A stretch of DNA of 64,000 bases, from positions 68,130 to 132,129 of the forward strand of contig DATBEZ010000052.1 of NCBI GenBank assembly GCA_036558745.1, in the 5' to 3' direction. Numbering within the stretch: position 1 is the stretch's first letter; the number at the start of each line of letters is the position of its first letter. This document shows, in pieces, positions 53,127-62,035 of the stretch. Below the pieces are notes generated by a model. It worked only from the letters and a program-made list of their open reading frames with translations. It did no database searches and had not been told where the DNA came from. Position numbers and translations under genes: made by a program. The stretch is from JAMXLJ01 sp036558745 (GTDB lineage: Bacteria; Actinomycetota; Acidimicrobiia; IMCC26256; JAMXLJ01).

Positions 53127-56100
53127 GTGTCAGCTTCAGGCAGGCCGGGTTCCCCCGCGCGCGCGCACCGGCGCGCGCCCGTCGCCCCGGTCGAGCCGCG
53201 CCCGCAGCGGCCCGGACCCGTCGGCGACCTCCGGGCGCGGGTCGTCGGCTCGCGCTGGGTCCAGTCGCGCTGGACGCCGTGGGTGCTGCTCGCGGTCTGC
53301 ATCGGGGCGACCTCCGGCTTGTGGGCCCACGGCCTCGCGACCCGCGACACCGCCCGCCGGAAGGAGGCCCGCGCCTACCAGTCCGACCTGAACCGGGCCG
53401 TCCACGGCCAGCTCGACCAGATCCGCACGACCCTGGGCGGGGTGGCCCGGCTCTTCACCGCGGACGGCATCCCGAGCAACGCCGACTTCGCGGCCTACAC
53501 CGCCACGGTGAGCCTCAGCCAGCGGGAGCCCGGGCTCGTGGGGCTCGGCTTCGTCAACGTCGGACCCGACGGCAAGCTCCTCGTCGGCGAGGTGTCACCG
53601 CCCGCCCTCACCCAGCTGATCTCGGGCGTCGACCTCCGGCGACTCCCCGGCGCGGTCGGGCTCGTCGACGCGACGCAACCTCCGGGCTCGGTCGCGGTGA
53701 CCGACCACTTCCGGCTGAAGGGCGCGTCCTCGCCCGACATCCTCGGCGACCGCACGATGTTCGGCGTGGTGTCGCGCCTCTACGGGACGTCGCCGACGCC
53801 GGCGCGCGTCGGCGGCTTGACGACCGAGGCGACGGGATGGCTCGGCGCGGTCGTCGACGGCCAACAGTTCCTCCAGAGCGTGCTCGCGCGCACGCCCGCG
53901 ACCCAGCGGATCGAGCTCTTCGATGGCAACGGGACGAGCGCGCACGCCGCGGTCGCGACGTTGCCGGCCGGCCGGGTGGCCACGGAGCGTCCGGCGTCGC
54001 GGCGCGTGCTGCACGTCCGGATCGACCACCACGAGTGGACGCTGCGGTACCAGGCCGTGTTCGACGCCGAGAGCCCGCAGGCCGCGTCGGCCCGTCGACT
54101 GCTGCTCTGGTCCGGGCTCGCGCTGAGCTTCCTCGTCTTCCTCATCGCGCAACTCGTCCGTCGCTCGGAGCGTCGGGCGCAACGCATGGTGAACGACACC
54201 ACCGAGTCGCTGCGCGCGAGCCAGGCGTGGTTCGAGGCCATCGTCCAGAACGCGACCGACATCGTGTTCGTGGTCGACGAGGCGGGCACCGTGCGCTACG
54301 TGAGCCCCTCGTACGAGCGCATCCTCGGCTTCGCTCCGTCGCACGGTATGGGCCGACCCATCACCGACCTCGTGCACCCCGACGACCGCGAGCGTGCCGC
54401 GCTGGCGTTCCTCGAGTTCGTCGAGGGCAACAACCTCGAGCCGCTCCGGGCCCGCACGATGCGAGCCGACGGGCGCTGGGCCGAGATCGAGGCCGTGGCC
54501 GCGAACCTGGTCGACAACCCCGTCATCTCCGGTCACGTGATCACGGTGCGCGACGTCACCGAGCGGCGCCAGACCGCGCTCGCGCTGGCCGAGGCCCAGG
54601 AGCGGTTCCGGGCCGCGTTCGAGCAGGCGCCGATCGGCATGGTGCTGACCACGACCGCGGGGCTGATCCTGCGGGCCAACTACGCGATCGCGCGCATGAT
54701 CGGCTACACGGCCGAGGAGCTCGTCGGCATGACGATGCTCGACCTCACCCACCCCGACGACCTCGAGGTGAGCGAGTCCGAGATCCAGCGGATCCGTTTC
54801 GGTTCGCACGACGGCTACCGGCTGGAGAAGCGGTACGTCCACCGCGACGGTCGCGTCGTGTGGGCGGCGACGAGCGTGTCGATCGTGCGCGACGAGGCGG
54901 GCGCGGCGCTGTACGCCATCGGCCAGATCGAGGACATCACCGAGCGCAAGGCGATCGGCGAGCGTCTGGCGCACGCGGCCATTCACGACCCGCTGACGGG
55001 CCTGCCGAACCGGGTGCTGTTCATGGACCGCCTCGAGCACGCGCTCGCGGTCGCGGCGCGCGGCCAGCGTCGGGTCGCGGTCGTGTTCCTCGACCTCGAC
55101 CGGTTCAAGTTCGTGAACGACAGCCTCGGGCACGCGGTGGGCGACCGTCTGCTGGTCGCGGTGGCCGACCGCCTGCGCAGCGCGTTGCGTCCGTCCGACA
55201 CGGTCGCGCGCTTCGGTGGTGACGAGTTCGTGGTGCTCTGCGACGACGTCGCGGGCGAGGAGGCGACGCTCGACATCGCGTCCCGCATGGCCAAGGCGGT
55301 CGCGCGTCCGGTGCTGTTGCCCGAGGGCGAGGTGTTCGTGACCGCGAGCCTCGGTGTCGCGGTCTCCAGCCGTCCTGGCGACACGGCCGACAGCCTGCTG
55401 CGCGACGCCGACACCGCGATGTACCGGGCCAAGGAGCAGGGCCGCGCCCGCACCGAGGTGTTCGACGAGCGCACGCACGCGCGGGCCGTCCACCAGCTGC
55501 GCACGGGCAACGACCTGCACCGCGCGCTCGAGCGGGGCGAGTTCCGCGTGCACTACCAGCCCGTCGTGCACCTGAACGACGGCAGCATCGGCGGCTTCGA
55601 GGCGCTGGTGCGCTGGCAGCACCCGACGCGCGGGCTCATCCACCCGGGCGAGTTCATCACCCTGGCCGAGGAGACCGGCCTCATCGTGCCCCTCGGCCTG
55701 TGGGTGCTCGAGGAGGCGTGCACCCAGGTCGCGACGTGGCAGGCGTCCCGGCCCGCGGAGCGCGAGCCCCTGTGCATCAGCGTGAACCTCTCGCCGCGCC
55801 AGCTCGCGGAGCCGACGCTGGCCGACGACATCGCGCGCATCCTCGAACGCAGCGGCATCGATCACGACGCGGTCTGGCTCGAGATCACCGAGAGCACGCT
55901 GATGCACGACGCCGAGTCGGCCATCAGCGCGTTGCGGGCGCTGCGCAGCCTCGGTGTGCACCTCTCCGTCGACGACTTCGGCACCGGCTACTCGTCGCTG
56001 AGCTACTTGAAGCGGTTCCCGGTCGAGGCGTTGAAGGTGGACCGCAGCTTCGTCGACGGGCTCGGCCGCGAGCCCGGCGACACCGCGATCGTCACCGCGG

Positions 56101-56315
56101 TCGTCACGCTCGCCCACGCGCTCGGGTTGCGCGCGGTCGCCGAAGGTGTCGAGACCGAGGTGCAGGTGCGGGAGCTGCGCGCGCTCGGCTGCGACCTGGC
56201 CCAGGGCTACCTGTTCAGCACGCCCAAGCACGCCGACCACGTGGGCGACGGCGCGCCCGACGACCCCGAGCTGTGGCGCCGGGCCGAGCGCACCGCGGAG
56301 ACCGGCGCCGCGTAA
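53127..56315 (+). CDS. CHASE-PAS-PAS-GGDEF-EAL c-di-GMP turnover protein
   Basis: A 1,062-residue membrane sensor. One N-terminal helix (about 50-68) and a second near 330-350 flank an extracytoplasmic CHASE-like domain (QLDQIRTTLGGVARLF to the RIDHHEWTLRY region). Two PAS domains follow (about 370-490 and 495-615). GGDEF is intact at 697-701 with an RPSD inhibitory-site motif five residues upstream. EAL is at 825-827, with EITES, DDFGTGYSS, KVDRSF and AEGVE conserved. Both enzymatic domains look active. The GTG start lacks a good ribosome binding site. A terminator-like hairpin separates it from the convergent tad operon. Confidence 0.93.
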   Translation: MSASGRPGSPARAHRRAPVAPVEPRPQRPGPVGDLRARVVGSRWVQSRWTPWVLLAVCIGATSGLWAHGLATRDTARRKEARAYQSDLNRAVHGQLDQIRTTLGGVARLFTADGIPSNADFAAYTATVSLSQREPGLVGLGFVNVGPDGKLLVGEVSPPALTQLISGVDLRRLPGAVGLVDATQPPGSVAVTDHFRLKGASSPDILGDRTMFGVVSRLYGTSPTPARVGGLTTEATGWLGAVVDGQQFLQSVLARTPATQRIELFDGNGTSAHAAVATLPAGRVATERPASRRVLHVRIDHHEWTLRYQAVFDAESPQAASARRLLLWSGLALSFLVFLIAQLVRRSERRAQRMVNDTTESLRASQAWFEAIVQNATDIVFVVDEAGTVRYVSPSYERILGFAPSHGMGRPITDLVHPDDRERAALAFLEFVEGNNLEPLRARTMRADGRWAEIEAVAANLVDNPVISGHVITVRDVTERRQTALALAEAQERFRAAFEQAPIGMVLTTTAGLILRANYAIARMIGYTAEELVGMTMLDLTHPDDLEVSESEIQRIRFGSHDGYRLEKRYVHRDGRVVWAATSVSIVRDEAGAALYAIGQIEDITERKAIGERLAHAAIHDPLTGLPNRVLFMDRLEHALAVAARGQRRVAVVFLDLDRFKFVNDSLGHAVGDRLLVAVADRLRSALRPSDTVARFGGDEFVVLCDDVAGEEATLDIASRMAKAVARPVLLPEGEVFVTASLGVAVSSRPGDTADSLLRDADTAMYRAKEQGRARTEVFDERTHARAVHQLRTGNDLHRALERGEFRVHYQPVVHLNDGSIGGFEALVRWQHPTRGLIHPGEFITLAEETGLIVPLGLWVLEEACTQVATWQASRPAEREPLCISVNLSPRQLAEPTLADDIARILERSGIDHDAVWLEITESTLMHDAESAISALRALRSLGVHLSVDDFGTGYSSLSYLKRFPVEALKVDRSFVDGLGREPGDTAIVTAVVTLAHALGLRAVAEGVETEVQVRELRALGCDLAQGYLFSTPKHADHVGDGAPDDPELWRRAERTAETGAA

Positions 56316-56330
56316 CCGCTCCCCCTCGGC

Positions 56331-56376
56331 TTCGTGTGGATGTGGATCACGGTCTTCGTGACTGACATCCACACGA
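56331..56376. terminator. Bidirectional hairpin between the GGDEF-EAL gene and the tad operon
   Basis: CGTGTGGATGT (56333-56343) pairs perfectly with ACATCCACACG (56365-56375). Inside, TCACG pairs with CGTGA around a GTCTT loop. It lies between two convergent stop codons (56315 and 56386). There is no U tail, as is common in high-GC actinobacteria. Confidence 0.65.
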
Positions 56377-56385
56377 GCGAGGCCC

Positions 56386-56811
56386 CTACCCGCTGCGCCG
56401 GGGTGCGGCCCGCGCGTGCGCGCCGATCGTCTCGCTCGTGAGCCCGACGACACGGAGGAAGACGGCTGGCACCGGGCGGGAGATGCGCACCTCGATCGCG
56501 TCGGTCGAGGCCACGACATCCACCTGCGTGTCACGCGGCAGGTTGGCGGCCTCCAGGATCGCGACAGCCGCGGCGCGCGCCCGGTCGGGATCGAGGCGCA
56601 GCTGCGTACCCCGGCTCGCGCGGTACGCCTGCTCGTCGATCGCCGACGCGCCAGCGAGCGCGGCCGAGTCGGCGACGGCCGAGAGATCGCGTCGCGCCGT
56701 GAACAAGCGCGCACCGTCGACCGCGACGCCGACGAACGCGACCGCGAGCACCAGCGTCCCGATGAGGAACACCGCGGCCTGACCCCGCTCGTGCGTGCGC
56801 CGGCTCGTCAC
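56386..56811 (-). CDS. TadG-like pilus assembly protein
   Basis: A 141-residue protein with an N-terminal ERGQAAVFLIGTLVLAVAFV helix that resembles TadG/TadE-like proteins. GARLFTARRDLSAVADSAALAGA follows, the hallmark of Flp-pilus TadG. It lacks the Glu5 needed for prepilin processing, as usual for TadG. The remainder is a small periplasmic domain. It is the last gene of the tad operon, overlapping the previous gene by 4 bases. Confidence 0.85.
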   Translation of the reverse strand: MTSRRTHERGQAAVFLIGTLVLAVAFVGVAVDGARLFTARRDLSAVADSAALAGASAIDEQAYRASRGTQLRLDPDRARAAAVAILEAANLPRDTQVDVVASTDAIEVRISRPVPAVFLRVVGLTSETIGAHARAAPRRSG

Positions 56812-57239
56812 CCCGAGCTGCCGAAGCTGCGGTAGCGATCGAGCTGCACGACGTGCGTCGCCTCCACCGGGACCCGCAGCGAGGGGATCACGCTGCCGAC
56901 GAACGGGAGCCGGAACACCGCCACCTCGGTCTCGACCGTGACCCGCAGCACCTCGCCACGCGCGACGCGACCGCTGACGCGCGCGTGCAGCGACCCGGCG
57001 GGGAGACCGTGGTCGCGTTCGATCTGCGCCACGACGGCCGCGGCGCGCGCATCGGCGCCCGCCTCGCTGTCGGCCAACACGACGACGCGACCGACCTCAC
57101 GGGCGCCGGCCGACGTCGCGAGCGTCGCACGGTGCAACAACCCGAAGAGGACCACGACCTGGAGCAGCAACCCGAACCCGAAGATGCCGAGCACGCTGAA
57201 CTCGATGATCGACGAGCCCCGCTCCGCCCGCGCGTTCAC
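56808..57239 (-). CDS. TadE-like pseudopilin (second copy)
   Basis: A 143-residue TadE-like minor pilin. The N-terminus RGSSIIEFSVLGIFGFGLLL has the processing-site Gly, Glu at +5 and Phe at +6, followed by one hydrophobic helix and an extracellular region. The GTG start overlaps the stop of the preceding tadE-like gene (GTGA). It forms part of the machinery that assembles tight-adherence pili. Confidence 0.87.
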   Translation of the reverse strand: MNARAERGSSIIEFSVLGIFGFGLLLQVVVLFGLLHRATLATSAGAREVGRVVVLADSEAGADARAAAVVAQIERDHGLPAGSLHARVSGRVARGEVLRVTVETEVAVFRLPFVGSVIPSLRVPVEATHVVQLDRYRSFGSSG

Positions 57240-57655
57240 GGCGCGACCGCGTCCTCGTCGAACGCGTGGGCGCTCGCGATGATCGTGAAGCGCGGGAGGA
57301 ACGGCAGTACCGACGGCGCGTCGCCGCGCGCCGCGACCTCGACGTCCTGACCGGTCTCCGCCGCGTCGACCTGGAACCGGTCCCCCGCACCGCCGAGCCC
57401 GTCGTGAAGCAACACACGCGTCCGCTGCTCGCCGTCGGCGAGCGGGCGCCCGGCCTCCGCGGCCGTGCGCGCGCCCTCGTGCGCCGCGCTCACGGCGACG
57501 TTGCGCGCCCACGTCCACATCGCCGCTTGGGCGATGGTCAGGAGCGCGAGCACGGTCAGGACCGCGACGCCGAGGAACTCGACGACCGTCGCGCCGCGCT
57601 CGGTGCCGCCGAACGCGGGCTCGCCGGGTTCAGCCGCGCAGGCGGCCGAACGCAT
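57236..57655 (-). CDS. TadE-like pseudopilin (first copy)
   Basis: A 139-residue TadE-like protein. RGATVVEFLGVAVLTVLALL carries Gly, Glu+5 and Phe+6 as in canonical class-III prepilins. The helix is followed by the characteristic NVAVSAAHEGARTAAEAG segment. The ATG at 57655 lies inside the end of the small pilin gene (26-base overlap). Confidence 0.87.
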   Translation of the reverse strand: MRSAACAAEPGEPAFGGTERGATVVEFLGVAVLTVLALLTIAQAAMWTWARNVAVSAAHEGARTAAEAGRPLADGEQRTRVLLHDGLGGAGDRFQVDAAETGQDVEVAARGDAPSVLPFLPRFTIIASAHAFDEDAVAP

Positions 57656-57788
57656 CGGAGACGAGCTGCGCGATGTCGGGCTGCACGATCGCCCATAACG
57701 CCATCACGATCCCGACCCCCATGACGAGCAGCATCACCCACTCCGGGATCGACCCCCGCTCGTCGCGCTCCCGCGCACCGTTGCTCAT
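57630..57788 (-). CDS. Small Flp-pilin-like protein, 52 residues
   Basis: A very short gene between tadC and the TadE genes. The charged N-terminus NGARERDERG is followed by a hydrophobic helix (VMLLVMGVGIVMALWAIV) and a short C-terminus (QPDIAQLVSDAFGRLRG). Size and layout match Flp major pilins. However, the putative cleavage site reads G/SIPEW, with Glu at +4 rather than +5 and Trp rather than Tyr. It could be the pilin subunit with a variant site, or an unprocessed accessory protein. Start ATG at 57788. Confidence 0.7.
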   Translation of the reverse strand: MSNGARERDERGSIPEWVMLLVMGVGIVMALWAIVQPDIAQLVSDAFGRLRG

Positions 57789-57802
57789 CCCTGCCCTTTC
57801 TC

Positions 57803-58738
57803 TCAGCGCACCAACGTGCGCACCGCCACCAAACCGGGGAAGAACGCGAACACGATCGCCACGGGAAGGATCAATCCCACGACCGGCACGAGCATCGAGA
57901 CCTGCTTGCGGCCCGCGGCCTCGATCGTCGTCCGCTTCTGCGCCTCCCGGACGTCGAAGGCCATCGCGCGCAACGAGTCCGCGAGCGGGATCCCGCGCTC
58001 CTGCGCCGCGGCGATCGAGGCGACGAACCGCTCGAACGGGACCAGGCCGAGCACGCGCGCACGGTGCTCGAGCGCGTCGACGAGACCCACGCCGGTACGG
58101 GCCTCGCGGAGCACCCCGCGCATCTCACCCGCAAGCGGGCCCGCGCCCGCCGTCGCGACGAGGTCGAGCGCGCCCCGAAGGCTCTCCCCGGCGGTCACCG
58201 AGAGGCAGACCATGTCGAGGAACGTGGGGAACTCCGCGGTCATGAGGTCCCGGCGCCGCCGCACGGATCGGGTCAGTGACCGATCGCACCAGAGCGCGCC
58301 GGCGATCGCGAACGCCACACCTGCACCGAGCGCGGCGACCGGCGTGAACGCACGCCCGGCGCTGGCCACGACGACCGCCGTCCCCACGCCACTGACGAAG
58401 CCGCCGAGCGCCCACGTCGCCTGCCGGCTGCGAAAGCGCGCCGGCGTGTCCTCGATCCCCGCCGCTGCGAGGCGCTCACGCAGCCCGGCGTGGTCGCCGA
58501 GCGCGGCCTGCAGGCGCGCGCCCAACGCCTCGAGCATCGGCCCCAGCGCGACCTGGACGGCACCGACCGCCGATCCACCGTCGTCGAGCAGCGTCGAGCG
58601 ACGAGGGCCGAGCGCGCCGAGATAGGGCCGGAGCCGCAGCGAGAGCGGGATTCGGCGCGACGCGGGCAGCGACGAGAGGATCATCGCGACGCCGCCCGCA
58701 CCCAGGGCCACGACCGCGACGGATTGCAGCGCGTTCAT
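57803..58738 (-). CDS. tadC: TadC-like type II secretion F-domain membrane protein
   Basis: Inner-membrane platform protein of the Tad pilus, 311 residues. Two N-terminal helices are followed by a T2SSF domain (FPTFLDMVCLSVTAGESLRGAL, SIAAAQERGIPLADSLRAMA) and two more C-terminal helices with the KQVSMLVPVVGLILPVAIVF stretch. Its ATG overlaps the tadB stop by 4 bases. It pairs with TadB. Confidence 0.9.
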   Translation of the reverse strand: MNALQSVAVVALGAGGVAMILSSLPASRRIPLSLRLRPYLGALGPRRSTLLDDGGSAVGAVQVALGPMLEALGARLQAALGDHAGLRERLAAAGIEDTPARFRSRQATWALGGFVSGVGTAVVVASAGRAFTPVAALGAGVAFAIAGALWCDRSLTRSVRRRRDLMTAEFPTFLDMVCLSVTAGESLRGALDLVATAGAGPLAGEMRGVLREARTGVGLVDALEHRARVLGLVPFERFVASIAAAQERGIPLADSLRAMAFDVREAQKRTTIEAAGRKQVSMLVPVVGLILPVAIVFAFFPGLVAVRTLVR

Positions 58739-59610
58739 CGGTCGGTGCCGGCGCGAAGGAGGCGCGGCTCGTCGGGCAACCGGCCCAACGCGACCATCAA
58801 CCGGTACCCGAGGACGGTCGCGACGGCACCGCCGCCGAGCACGAACGCCCCGGCGACCGAGTCGAACGCGTGGATCGAGCTCGAGCGGGTGCCAACGAGC
58901 AGGAGCACGAGCCACGGCGCGGCGGCCGCGACGCGCGCGGCCACGGTCGTCCAGGATTGCCGCGACTCGATCTCGCGTCGCGACGCGAGATCGTCGCGTA
59001 GGAACGCAGCCAGGGTGCGCAGCACCCGGCCGAGCTCAGGCCCACCGACGCGGTGCGCGATGCCCAGGGTCGCGAGCACGCGGTCCGCGGTCGGATCACC
59101 GAGCGCGTCACCCAGACGCGCCAGCGCGCCGAGGAGGTCACCCGAGACCCGATGATCGGCGGCCAGCGAACGGAACGCCGGGCGCAGCGGGACCGGACCG
59201 CGCTCGGCGACCGCGCCGACGGCGGCCGGCAGCGTGTCACCGGCGCGGACCGCGCCCGCGAGCAGCTCGACCGCCTCGGGCCAGGCCTCGCGGAATGCAC
59301 GACGCCGCGCTCGACGGCGCGCGCGCAGCGAGAGCACGGGTGCGTACGTACCGGCGACGAGGGCGACGGCCGCGACGGCCGGCGAGCCGACCACGAGAAC
59401 GGTGAGCAACGCAGCCAACACGCCGGCACCGACACACGCGGCGAGGAGCCGGCCCGGCCGCGTCGATCCCACGCCCGCCTCGGCGAGCAGTCGCTCGGCC
59501 GCGTCGCGCACGAAATGGTGACGCGCTCGCGGCGCCACGGGAGGCGACGTGATCGCGTCGAAGACGAGAAACGCGCCGAGTCCGAAGAGGAGCACGACGA
59601 CGACGCTCAC
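58735..59610 (-). CDS. tadB: TadB-like type II secretion F-domain membrane protein
   Basis: The 291-residue partner of TadC. The N-terminal helix is followed by a linker, the T2SSF domain (WPEAVELLAGAVRAGDTLPAAV, ALGIAHRVGGPELGRVLRTLA-type region) and C-terminal helices. The start codon overlaps the tadA stop. The TadA-TadB-TadC order is that of canonical tad loci. Confidence 0.9.
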   Translation of the reverse strand: MSVVVVLLFGLGAFLVFDAITSPPVAPRARHHFVRDAAERLLAEAGVGSTRPGRLLAACVGAGVLAALLTVLVVGSPAVAAVALVAGTYAPVLSLRARRRARRRAFREAWPEAVELLAGAVRAGDTLPAAVGAVAERGPVPLRPAFRSLAADHRVSGDLLGALARLGDALGDPTADRVLATLGIAHRVGGPELGRVLRTLAAFLRDDLASRREIESRQSWTTVAARVAAAAPWLVLLLVGTRSSSIHAFDSVAGAFVLGGGAVATVLGYRLMVALGRLPDEPRLLRAGTDR

Positions 59611-60839
59611 CGCAGCACCGCGTCGAGGTCGATGCCTCGCTCGGCGAACCGCTCCACCCGACGTGGCCGCTCACCCGTCCACCGCAGCGACGCGCCCTCG
59701 CCGACGAACACCTGCCCCGTCGTCGGCTCGTCGACGTCTCCGAGCTGGTCGGCGACGGTGAGGATCTCCGTGATCGTGCGCCGTCCCGCCGCCCGACGGC
59801 AGAAGACGACGAGATCGATGCAGGCCGCGACCGTCCGCGCGACGAAGCGTCGATCGACGTTCTCACCTGCGAGCAGCGGCAGCGTGGTCAGCTTGCGCAA
59901 CGCTTCCCGGGCCGAGTTCGCGTGCACGGACGTCATCGCGCCCGCGCCGCTGTTCATCGCGAGGAGCATGTCGAGCGCCTCCGCGCCACGGACCTCCCCG
60001 ACGATGATTCGGTCCGGCCGCATGCGCAGGGTCTCGCGCACGAGATCGTGCAGTGTGACCGCGCCTTCACCCTCCAGGTTGCGCTGCCGGCACTGCATCG
60101 CGACGACGTCGGGCAGCGGCGGGTGGAGCTCGAAGACCTCCTCACACGTCACCACCCGCTCGCGACCCGGGATCGCGGACGCGAGACAGTTCAGCAACGT
60201 CGTCTTCCCCGACCCGACGGCACCGGCGACCACGACGTTCAGACCGGCGCGCACCGCGGCGTCGAGGAAGCGGGCGGCGCCGGCAGAGCAAGAACCGAGC
60301 TCGACGAGCTCGTCGAGGGTGTGCGCGCGAAGCCCGACGAACTTGCGCACGTTCAGCGCCCAGTGGTCGGTGATCGGCGGGATGACGACGTGCAGACGAC
60401 TGCCGTCGGGAAGGCGCGCGTCGACGAAGGGCTGTGAGCGGTCCAGCCGGCGTCCCGCCTTGGCCAGCATCCGCTCGACGACCTCCTCCACCTCGCGCGC
60501 GGTCATGACGACGGTCGTGAGCTGGTGCTCGCCGCCACGCGCGACGAACACGCGCCCGGGCTCGTTCACCCAGATCTCCTCGACGGTGGGATCGTCGAGG
60601 AGCGGCGTGAGCGCACCGAAGCCGGCCATGCGATGCCGAACGAGTTGCACGTCGTCGTCGGTGAGCGCGGGTAGCCCGCCACCGAGGTAGCGGTCGCGGT
60701 AGTCGCTGACGACCTCGTCGAGCACCAGGTGCAGCTCGCGGGCATCCTCGAGCGCGACCTCGCGGCGCTGCACGAGCTCGCGGACCTCCCGCTCGACGAT
60801 CTCGACCGCACGTGGCGTGACTTCCGACAACATGCTCAT
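59607..60839 (-). CDS. tadA: TadA/CpaF-family pilus secretion ATPase
   Basis: A 410-residue VirB11/CpaF-type ATPase that powers Flp pilus assembly. Walker A is GAVGSGKTTLLN. Also present are an Asp-box region (VVTCEEVFELHPP), Walker B-like RPDRIIVGEVRGAEA and the His-box SVHANSAREAL. The ATG at 60839 (MSMLSE) overlaps the cpaE-like stop as ATGA and is therefore preferred over the Met two codons later. Confidence 0.95.
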   Translation of the reverse strand: MSMLSEVTPRAVEIVEREVRELVQRREVALEDARELHLVLDEVVSDYRDRYLGGGLPALTDDDVQLVRHRMAGFGALTPLLDDPTVEEIWVNEPGRVFVARGGEHQLTTVVMTAREVEEVVERMLAKAGRRLDRSQPFVDARLPDGSRLHVVIPPITDHWALNVRKFVGLRAHTLDELVELGSCSAGAARFLDAAVRAGLNVVVAGAVGSGKTTLLNCLASAIPGRERVVTCEEVFELHPPLPDVVAMQCRQRNLEGEGAVTLHDLVRETLRMRPDRIIVGEVRGAEALDMLLAMNSGAGAMTSVHANSAREALRKLTTLPLLAGENVDRRFVARTVAACIDLVVFCRRAAGRRTITEILTVADQLGDVDEPTTGQVFVGEGASLRWTGERPRRVERFAERGIDLDAVLR

Positions 60840-62035
60840 GGCCGCGCCCCGACGGGTTGGTCGACGAGCAACGACGCCCGGAGCTCGCGCAACCACGGTG
60901 AACGGCCGGCGACCTCGTGGAGCGGCCGTCCCTCCCACGCAACGCGCTCGAACGCCGGCTCGATCGGCAACAACGCCGCCGGCGGCGCGCCGGTCCAGTG
61001 CTCGATCTCGAGCGAGCAGTCCTGCAGCCGGCGTGGGGAGCCCGGTGCGCGGTTCACGACGACGCGCGCGTTCCCCGCCGCGTCGGGCAGCTCTCGCGCG
61101 AGCTCGTGGTACGCGAAGACGCCTCGGCGGAGGCCGATCGGATCGCCTCCCGCGACGAGCAGCACGCTGTCGGCCTCGCGCAACGCGACGCGGGTCATCA
61201 GGTTGCGGCGGTAGGGCGCTCGATCGAAGGCGAGCTCCTCGTCCTCGTCGATCGGTGCCGCGAGGTCGATCACGACGAGCTCGGCGCGATCTCTGCAGGC
61301 ATCGAGGACCCCGAGCCACGCGCGCTCGCCGACCTCGGGCCAGAGGTCAGCACGAGCGATGCCCGGGAGCACGGCGATGCCGGCCGGACCGGGCTGGAGG
61401 CAGGTATCGAGCTCCCGCGGCCAACCGTCGGCCGCGAGACGGGTCGCGTTCGTGACGGCGGGCGACTCCCCGAGGCCGAGCAGCTGCGCGACCGACGCAG
61501 CCCACGCGTCGCCGTCGACCAACACCACGCGTATGCCGCGCCGCGCGTGTTCGATCGCGAGGTGCACCGCGACGGTCGTGCGACCGGGCGCGCCGGGCGC
61601 ACCCCACACCGCGACGAGGCGGCCGTCCCGATCGTCACCGACGACGCGAACGGGCAGATCCCCGTCCGCCTCGCGCTCGAGCTCCTCGGCCGCCAGCCGG
61701 TGCAGCAGGCCGGCCAGCTCCTCGGCGGTGGTCGAGGCGGAGATCCGGTAGCTGATGCCCAGGGCTTCGAGCCGCCTGAGCCCCGGATTGGACTCGACCG
61801 CGACGACCGCGACGCCCGCGTCCTGGAGCGTGCCCACGACCTCGCGGTCGATCCAGGGCAGCTCTGCCGCGACGACGACAGCGCGCGGGTGATCGCGCAG
61901 CGCGACGCCGAGGAGCTCGCCCTGATCGACACAACGGCGCAGCACGTCGACGCCGAGCTCGTGGTGCTGGAGCCCGCGCACCATGGCCGACTCCCACCGC
62001 GCCCCACCGCCGCACGTCACGACCGCGACGCTCAC
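60836..62035 (-). CDS. CpaE/TadZ-like MinD-superfamily protein with degenerate Walker A
   Basis: A 399-residue protein. An N-terminal receiver-like region (VVVAAELPWIDREVV, AVESNPGLRRLEALG) is followed by a MinD/ParA fold that localises Tad machinery. The P-loop reads GAPGAPGRTTVAVHLA: both lysines of the KGGxGK[ST] motif are missing, the second replaced by Arg. DGDAWAASVAQLLG and VVIDLAAPID supply later motifs. ATP hydrolysis may be impaired, leaving a polar-localisation role. Overlapping ATGA junctions connect it to cpaB and tadA. Confidence 0.85.
   Translation of the reverse strand: MSVAVVTCGGGARWESAMVRGLQHHELGVDVLRRCVDQGELLGVALRDHPRAVVVAAELPWIDREVVGTLQDAGVAVVAVESNPGLRRLEALGISYRISASTTAEELAGLLHRLAAEELEREADGDLPVRVVGDDRDGRLVAVWGAPGAPGRTTVAVHLAIEHARRGIRVVLVDGDAWAASVAQLLGLGESPAVTNATRLAADGWPRELDTCLQPGPAGIAVLPGIARADLWPEVGERAWLGVLDACRDRAELVVIDLAAPIDEDEELAFDRAPYRRNLMTRVALREADSVLLVAGGDPIGLRRGVFAYHELARELPDAAGNARVVVNRAPGSPRRLQDCSLEIEHWTGAPPAALLPIEPAFERVAWEGRPLHEVAGRSPWLRELRASLLVDQPVGARP

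Noticed and set aside
53595..56714. Minus-strand frame of about 1,000 codons opposite the CHASE-GGDEF-EAL gene
   Set aside because: Antisense shadow; it crosses the hairpin and the end of tadG, and has no recognisable domain.
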